64,000 nt of DNA from Aliarcobacter sp. (GTDB lineage: Bacteria > Campylobacterota > Campylobacteria > Campylobacterales > Arcobacteraceae), in assembly GCA_028688995.1 (NCBI GenBank), contig JAQTXB010000008.1:57050-121049 (forward strand). The letters are read 5' to 3'. Under the pieces are notes generated by a model. The model saw only the letters and a program-made list of their open reading frames with translations. It searched no databases and was not told where the DNA came from. This document shows positions 58,054 to 64,000 of the stretch, piece after piece; the stretch's first letter is position 1; the number at the start of each line of letters is the position of its first letter. A program made the translations under genes and the position numbers.

Positions 58054-60061
58054 ACCATTATTAATTGAGATTGGTGTAGAAGAATTACCAGCGATTCCAT
58101 TTTTAAATGAATTACCAAATATTGAAAAAAAATGGAGTGATATATTAGAAAAAAATAGATTACTTTGTGAATTTGATTTCTTTTATACACCAAGAAGATT
58201 AGTATTATGGCACAGAGAATTTCAAGTTGCTCAAGAAGATTCAACTGTAGAACAGTTTGGTGCTCCTATAAAAATAGCTTATAAAGATGGTGTTCCAACT
58301 GGTGCTGCTATTAGTTTTGCTAGTAAATGTGGTGTTGATGTTTCAGAACTTGGAAAAATTGATTTAGGAAAAGGTGAAGTTCTTTATTTCAAACAAGAAG
58401 TAAAAGGAAGTGAGTCTAAAACTTTATTAAATGAAATGGTTAATGAATTTGTTCATTCATTAAATTTTGGAAAATCAATGAGATGGGCAAGTAGAACAGA
58501 CAGTTTTATTAGACCAATTAGAAGTTTATCTATTCTTTTGGGCGAAGAAATAGTTGATGCTGAACTTTTTGGAGTTAAATCATCAAATTTTTCATTTGCA
58601 CATAGAATGGTTTCTTACGAACCTTTTACATACTCTTTTGCAGGAGATTATTTCTGTAAACTTGATAAAAATGGAGTAATTTTATATCCAGATGATAGAA
58701 GAACAAGAATTCTTTCTCAAATGAAAGATATTGAACAAAGACACAATATTAAAATAGAGATTGATACAGAACTTTTAGAAGAGGTTGTTGCAATTACTGA
58801 GTATCCAACAGCTTTAATTGGAAAATTTGATGAGGATTTTTTAGAGCTTCCACCTGAAGTAATCGTAACTTCTATGAAAGAAAATCAAAGATATTTTGCT
58901 GTTTATAAAGATGGAAAATTAACAAATAATTTTATTGTTGTTTCAAACTCTAAAACAGAAGATTTTGGTTATATAATTGCAGGAAATGAAAAAGTATTAA
59001 GACCAAGACTTGCTGATGCAATGTTCTTTTATAAAAATGACATAAAAAATGGTTTATCAAATGAGGGTCTTAAAAAACTTGTATTTGTTGAAGGTTTAGG
59101 CTCAATGTATGATAAATGTGAAAGAGAAGCAAAAATAGCTTCTTATTTAGCAGATATTTTTGAATTAAAAGAGAAAGAACTTTTACAAAAAGCTGTAATG
59201 CTTTCAAAAGCAGATTTAATGTCAGAGATGGTTTATGAATTCACAGAACTTCAAGGGTTAATGGGTTATTACTATGCAAAAATTGCAGGTGAAGATAAAC
59301 TTTTAACTACTGCTTTAAAAGAACAATATTTACCAGATGGTGAAGATTCTGAACTTCCATCAAATGTATTCTCATCTATTGTTGCTTTATCAAATAAATT
59401 AGATAATCTAATGGGATTATTTAGTGCAGGTAAAATTCCAACAGGTTCAAAAGATCCATTTGGATTAAGACGAGCAGCTGCAGGAATTGTAAAAATAGCA
59501 ATGGAACATAAATTAGCAATTGATTTATCTAAAATAGTTGATGAATTATCTCATAATTATAAAAATTTAGACAAAAAAGTTTTAATAGAATTTTTCAATG
59601 AAAGATTATTTAAGATTTTTGAAGTAAATCCAACTGTATTAAAAGCTGTTCTTGCAAATGGAGAAACAGATATTTACAAAATTTCTCAAAAAATTTGTGC
59701 TCTAAATCCAATAGTTCAAAGTGATAATTTTAAAGAATATGTTGCTACTTTTAAAAGAGTTGCAAATATTATAAAAGATGTTGATGTAAATACAAAACTT
59801 GGAATTGATGAAGATTTATTTGAAAATAATGAAGAAAAAGAGTTATATTTAAAATACAATGAAGTAAGATTTAAATCTTATGAAACTTATGATGAAGAAC
59901 TTGAAGCTTTATTTGCATTAAAACCACAATTAGATAGTTTTTTTGATAATGTATTTGTAAATCATGAAAATGAAAAAATTAAAATTAATAGAAAAAATTT
60001 AATTGGATTAGTATATCAAGGGTTTAGAAAAATTGCTGATATAAAAGAGATTACAATTTAA
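58046..60061 (+). CDS. glyS: Glycine--tRNA ligase beta subunit
   Basis: LLIEIGVEELPAIPF, FYTPRRLVLW, RWASRTDSFIRPIRSL, GSKDPFGLRRAAAGIVKI. Confidence 0.97.
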   Translation: MNKPLLIEIGVEELPAIPFLNELPNIEKKWSDILEKNRLLCEFDFFYTPRRLVLWHREFQVAQEDSTVEQFGAPIKIAYKDGVPTGAAISFASKCGVDVSELGKIDLGKGEVLYFKQEVKGSESKTLLNEMVNEFVHSLNFGKSMRWASRTDSFIRPIRSLSILLGEEIVDAELFGVKSSNFSFAHRMVSYEPFTYSFAGDYFCKLDKNGVILYPDDRRTRILSQMKDIEQRHNIKIEIDTELLEEVVAITEYPTALIGKFDEDFLELPPEVIVTSMKENQRYFAVYKDGKLTNNFIVVSNSKTEDFGYIIAGNEKVLRPRLADAMFFYKNDIKNGLSNEGLKKLVFVEGLGSMYDKCEREAKIASYLADIFELKEKELLQKAVMLSKADLMSEMVYEFTELQGLMGYYYAKIAGEDKLLTTALKEQYLPDGEDSELPSNVFSSIVALSNKLDNLMGLFSAGKIPTGSKDPFGLRRAAAGIVKIAMEHKLAIDLSKIVDELSHNYKNLDKKVLIEFFNERLFKIFEVNPTVLKAVLANGETDIYKISQKICALNPIVQSDNFKEYVATFKRVANIIKDVDVNTKLGIDEDLFENNEEKELYLKYNEVRFKSYETYDEELEALFALKPQLDSFFDNVFVNHENEKIKINRKNLIGLVYQGFRKIADIKEITI

Positions 60062-60070
60062 TTAAATTCT

Positions 60071-60097
60071 TATTTTTCGGAATTTCTCCGAAAAATA
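60071..60097 (+). terminator. glyS terminator
   Basis: TATTTTTCGGA-ATTTC-TCCGAAAAATA stem. Confidence 0.7.
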
Positions 60098-60174
60098 AAA
60101 AATAAAGCCAATGTTCGCACGCATTATTTTTATAATATATAAATTTTGTTTGTGAAAAAAAGATTGAATTTTAG

Positions 60175-60251
60175 TGGAGCTGGTGAAGGGAGTCGAACCC
60201 CCGACCTGCTGATTACAAATCAGCTGCTCTAGCCAACTGAGCTACACCAGC
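60175..60251 (-). tRNA. tRNA-Thr (TGT)
   Basis: Minus strand GCTGGTGTAGCTCAGTTGGCTAGAGCAGCTGATTTGTAATCAGCAGGTCGGGGGTTCGACTCCCTTCACCAGCTCCA; cloverleaf, anticodon loop TTTGTAA, CCA encoded. Confidence 0.95.
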
Positions 60252-60282
60252 GCCTAAGAAAGCGTTGTTATTTGCTTTAAAA

Positions 60283-60359
60283 TGGTGTCAAGAGAGGGAC
60301 TCGAACCCTCGACCTCCGGCTTATGAGACCAGCGCTCTAACCAGCTGAGCTACCTTGAC
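60283..60359 (-). tRNA. tRNA with CAT anticodon (elongator Met, or Ile2)
   Basis: Minus strand GTCAAGGTAGCTCAGCTGGTTAGAGCGCTGGTCTCATAAGCCGGAGGTCGAGGGTTCGAGTCCCTCTCTTGACACCA; anticodon loop CTCATAA. Confidence 0.93.
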
Positions 60360-60394
60360 CTAAGACAACATTTTAAAACAAATAACTATCAATT

Positions 60395-60471
<77 letters not shown>

Positions 60472-60654
60472 TTAATAAATTGAAGAAGGATTTAATCCCT
60501 ATTTCAGTACTTAAAACTATTTAGCTAAGCCACGTCTTTAAGTGCTGGAATTATAGTTAAATAGCTCCTTATTGTCAAGCCTTTTTATATTATTTTTTGG
60601 ATTTTTTGATATAATAAATAAATATAAAATAATCAATTATAAAGAAGAACTAAT

Positions 60655-61686
60655 ATGAATGCAATACAAAGAGTACAAGAGGCTATAAAAGAGATTCAAA
60701 AAGGTAATATGGTAATAATGTTGGATGATGAGGATAGAGAAAATGAAGGTGATTTAGTTTATGCAGCACCTTTAAGTAGTCCTGAAAAAGTTAATTTTAT
60801 GGCAACTCATGCAAAAGGACTGATTTGTGTGGCTGTTACAAAAGAAACTGCGAATAGACTACAATTAAATCCCATGGTTAGTTCTAATACTTCATCTTAT
60901 GAAACTGCATTTACTGTTTCAGTTGATGCAGCAGATGCAAGTACAGGAATTAGTGCAAAAGAGAGAGATGATACGATAAAGATTCTTTCAAATCCTATTT
61001 CTAATTCAGTTGAACTTGTACGTCCAGGTCATATATTTCCATTAATTGCAAAAGATGGAGGAGTATTAGTAAGAACAGGACATACAGAGGGAAGTGTAGA
61101 TTTATGTAAATTAGCAGGTCTTAATGGAGAAGCTGTAATTTGTGAAATCATGAAAGAAGATGGAACAATGGCTAGACGTGATGATTTAGATGTTTTTGCT
61201 GACAAACATAATATGAAACAAATATATATTTCAGATTTAGTAGAATACAGATTATCTCATGAAAAACTAGTTGAAGAAATTTCAAGTGTAAATAAAAAAT
61301 TCTTTTCTTCTGATGTAATACAAAAAGAGTTTAAAGATCATTTAGGAAATGTTCATACTGCTATAATATTTGGAGAAATAAAACAAATTACTCATGTTAA
61401 ATTTCATACAATTAATCCAGATATTAATCTTTTTTTAAATGATGAAAAGTTACATTCTATGTTAAAAACTATTAATTTTTTACAATCAAAAGGTGGAATA
61501 TTAATATTTTTAAGTGATGAAATGAGAAATAAAGAGTCTAAAAAAGATTATGGAATAGGGGCTCAAATCCTAAATTGTTTAAATATAAAACAAATAAAAC
61601 TAATGACAAGTGGAGGAAAACACTCTTTTGTTGGTTTACAAGGTTTTGGATTAGAAATAGTTGAAGAGATACAAATAGAGTGTTAA
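60655..61686 (+). CDS. ribB: 3,4-dihydroxy-2-butanone-4-phosphate synthase with degenerate RibA-like C-terminal domain
   Basis: MLDDEDRENEGDLVYAA, RPGHIFPLIAKDGGVLVRTGHTEGSVDLCKLAGL; C-terminal half lacks the GCHII zinc motif CxxGDxxxSxxCDC. Confidence 0.93.
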   Translation: MNAIQRVQEAIKEIQKGNMVIMLDDEDRENEGDLVYAAPLSSPEKVNFMATHAKGLICVAVTKETANRLQLNPMVSSNTSSYETAFTVSVDAADASTGISAKERDDTIKILSNPISNSVELVRPGHIFPLIAKDGGVLVRTGHTEGSVDLCKLAGLNGEAVICEIMKEDGTMARRDDLDVFADKHNMKQIYISDLVEYRLSHEKLVEEISSVNKKFFSSDVIQKEFKDHLGNVHTAIIFGEIKQITHVKFHTINPDINLFLNDEKLHSMLKTINFLQSKGGILIFLSDEMRNKESKKDYGIGAQILNCLNIKQIKLMTSGGKHSFVGLQGFGLEIVEEIQIEC

Positions 61687-61698
61687 AACACTCTATTT
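61673..61698. terminator. ribB terminator / bidirectional hairpin
   Basis: AAATAGAGTGTT-AA-AACACTCTATTT overlapping the ribB stop, convergent junction. Confidence 0.65.
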
Positions 61699-61701
61699 AA
61701 A

Positions 61702-62196
61702 TTAATAAAGTCCAGCTGCAGATTTTATTAATTCTAAAGTTCTTTGAGGAATTATAAGATTTGGAGATAATTTATCTTCATTCTCTTTATAATATTTTGA
61801 TTCTAAAATAGTATTAATCTTATCTTCAAATTTTTGTATTACAGTTTCTTGCGTATCTTTATCTTCAATATCTAAAAACTGTCTTGGTTCTTGATTTTGA
61901 ACTCTTGCTAATCTATAGTTAAATAAATAGACATTATCTGAATCTTCATTAAATGTTTTGCATATTGATTTATAAACATCATTCAACTCTGCTTCATATT
62001 TTTTATAAATTACTCCTGCACTATCATTCAATGCTTTTGTAAAATTTTCATAATTTACAAATAATTCTTTTAATAGTTCATTATCAACTGAATCTTCAGT
62101 TATATTATACTTTTTTGATAATAAATGATTACAACAATAATAAACAACTTCTTCTTGAGTACTTTTAATGTTTTCTAAAAATTCTGATAATTTCAT
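61702..62196 (-). CDS. Hypothetical protein
   Basis: Complete 164-aa ORF with GGAGATTAAAT upstream of ATG. Confidence 0.7.
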   Translation of the reverse strand: MKLSEFLENIKSTQEEVVYYCCNHLLSKKYNITEDSVDNELLKELFVNYENFTKALNDSAGVIYKKYEAELNDVYKSICKTFNEDSDNVYLFNYRLARVQNQEPRQFLDIEDKDTQETVIQKFEDKINTILESKYYKENEDKLSPNLIIPQRTLELIKSAAGLY

Positions 62197-62212
62197 ATTT
62201 AATCTCCTATAT

Positions 62213-62246
62213 ATTATAAAAAGAGAAATAAATCTCTTTTTATAAT
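62213..62246 (-). terminator. pckA terminator hairpin
   Basis: ATTATAAAAAGAGA-AATAAA-TCTCTTTTTATAAT. Confidence 0.7.
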
Positions 62247-62268
62247 TAAATTTATAGGAAATTGTATC

Positions 62269-63849
62269 TTATAAAGATGGTCCTGCAGCTGTGAAATCAA
62301 ATTCACTTTCTAAAGTTAAGTATTTTTTAAAGTTTTTAATATACATAGAAGCTAATTTTCTTTTTGTTTCATCATAAGATTCTTTATCTTTCCATGTGTT
62401 TCGAGGATTTAATACTTCAGTATCAACACCTTTTAATGTTTTTGGTATTTTTAAATTAAATACTGGTAAATTTTCAAATTCTGATTCATTTATTGAACCA
62501 TCAAGAATACCATTAATACAAGCTCTTGTATTTTTGATACTCATTCTTTTTCCAACGCCATAAGGACCACCAGTCCATCCTGTATTTACAAGATATACAT
62601 TTACTTTATGTTGATCGATTTTTCTACCTAATAATTCTGCATAAACAGTAGGATTTAAAGGTAAAAATGCTTCACCAAAACATGAAGAGAATGTTGCAAC
62701 TGGTTCAGTAATTCCTCTTTCTGTTCCTGCAACTTTTGCAGTATATCCACTTAAAAAGTAATACATAGCTTGTTGTTTATCAAGTTTTGCTACTGGAGGT
62801 AAAACCCCAAAAGCATCTGCACATAAGAAAATAATGTTAGTAGGGTGTCCACCTCTCATGTCTGGAGTATGATTTTCTATATGACATAAAGGATATGAAA
62901 CCCTAGTATTTTCAGTTTTTGAACCATCTGTATAATCAACAACTCCATTTTCATCAGCAACTACATTTTCTAAAATAGCACCTTTTTTAATAGCATTAAA
63001 AATTTCTGGTTCAGAACTTCCATCAAGGTTAATTACTTTTGCATAGCATCCACCCTCAAAGTTAAAAATACCTTCATCATCCCAACCATGTTCATCATCA
63101 CCAATTAAAGCTCTATTTGGATCTGTAGAAAGTGTAGTTTTTCCTGTTCCTGAAAGACCAAAGAATAGGGCAGTATCACCATCTTTTCCAATATTAGCAG
63201 AACAGTGCATTGATAATTTTCCTTCTAATGGAAGCCAGTAATTCATCATAGAGAACACACCTTTTTTCATTTCACCAGCATACCAAGTTCCACCAATAAT
63301 TGCTACATTTTCTTCTACGTTAAAGATTACATAAACTTCAGAATGTAAACCATGACTAGCATATGCCATATCAACTGTTTTACAAGAGTTATATATAGTA
63401 AAATCAGGTTTAAAGTTATCTAATTCTTCTTGTGTTTGAGGCATAATAAACATATTTTGAATAAAATGTGCCTGCCAAGCAACTTCAGTGATAAATCTAA
63501 CAGATTTTCTTGAATCAAGTGAAGCACCACAATATACATCAGTTACATAAAGGTCTTTATTACTTAATTGTTTTTTAGAAGTTTTAAATAAATCTTCATA
63601 AACTTCTTTTGATACTTTGTGATTAATATCACCCCAAGCAATATATTTATTTGATGGATCTTGATTTACAAAAAACTTATCTTTAGGACTTCTTCCTGTA
63701 AAAATACCTGTATCAATCATCAATGCACCAGTTGAAGATATTTTTGCACCTTCTTTTTCAACAGCATCTTTTATTAATGTGTCTACATCTAAATTTCTTT
63801 TGATAATTCCAACATTTTCTAAACCTAATGAGTCTTTAATTCCAGACAT
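62269..63849 (-). CDS. pckA: Phosphoenolpyruvate carboxykinase (ATP)
   Basis: [71 protein letters not shown]. Confidence 0.98.
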   Translation of the reverse strand: MSGIKDSLGLENVGIIKRNLDVDTLIKDAVEKEGAKISSTGALMIDTGIFTGRSPKDKFFVNQDPSNKYIAWGDINHKVSKEVYEDLFKTSKKQLSNKDLYVTDVYCGASLDSRKSVRFITEVAWQAHFIQNMFIMPQTQEELDNFKPDFTIYNSCKTVDMAYASHGLHSEVYVIFNVEENVAIIGGTWYAGEMKKGVFSMMNYWLPLEGKLSMHCSANIGKDGDTALFFGLSGTGKTTLSTDPNRALIGDDEHGWDDEGIFNFEGGCYAKVINLDGSSEPEIFNAIKKGAILENVVADENGVVDYTDGSKTENTRVSYPLCHIENHTPDMRGGHPTNIIFLCADAFGVLPPVAKLDKQQAMYYFLSGYTAKVAGTERGITEPVATFSSCFGEAFLPLNPTVYAELLGRKIDQHKVNVYLVNTGWTGGPYGVGKRMSIKNTRACINGILDGSINESEFENLPVFNLKIPKTLKGVDTEVLNPRNTWKDKESYDETKRKLASMYIKNFKKYLTLESEFDFTAAGPSL

Positions 63850-63875
63850 AATTTAACTTTCCTACTTGTTAATTT

Positions 63876-64000
63876 TTATTTAAATATCGATAAAAGTACA
63901 CCAGCCGCAACTGCTGAACCAATAACACCAGCTACATTAGGACCCATCGCATGCATTAATAAAATGTTCGATTTGTCATATAACTGACCTTCTTTACTTA
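63876..64000 (-). CDS. oadB: Oxaloacetate decarboxylase / Na+-translocating decarboxylase beta subunit, C-terminal fragment (continues beyond window)
   Basis: Minus-strand translation [40 protein letters not shown]. Confidence 0.85.
   Translation of the reverse strand, partial: SKEGQLYDKSNILLMHAMGPNVAGVIGSAVAAGVLLSIFK

Noticed and set aside
57876-58244. 122-aa minus-strand ORF over the small TM gene and the glyS start
   Set aside because: Ile/Leu/Ser-rich shadow translation of charged/TM plus-strand coding sequence.

Overview
AT-rich chromosomal window from a Campylobacterota bacterium. The protein content looks most like the Arcobacter/Aliarcobacter group; this is judged from protein recognition only, no search was run. 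Most of the window is dense housekeeping sequence: cmoB (partial), trpB, dnaJ, recR, a dimeric dUTPase, katG, argG, trpD, tsaE, lptB, kdsB, polA, lgt, queA, tatBC, nadE, lpxK, hemN, argF, hemB, ribA, rsmG, glyS, three tRNAs, ribB, pckA and a partial oadB-like gene. The main accessory regions are: (1) a tightly packed minus-strand operon (13757-19881) encoding an M20 peptidase, two ATP-grasp ligases (one with a C-terminal helix-hairpin-helix module) and a large M14 carboxypeptidase with DNRLRE/fibronectin-like domains, which is the best candidate for an uncharacterised peptide or amide ligase/hydrolase system; (2) a decayed mobile-DNA island (about 19.9-22.6 kb) with a serine-recombinase pseudogene, a FISUMP-domain gene with an in-frame stop, a 3x23-bp tandem repeat and a possible Tn3-type transposase remnant; (3) an OvoA (ovothiol) gene near a gamma-glutamylcyclotransferase-like gene; (4) a tandem pair of mini BFD-like Fe-S proteins beside a TerB/DnaJ protein. 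I also noted probable leaderless promoters at recR and at the S4-domain gene, and a long hairpin abutting the comEC start codon.
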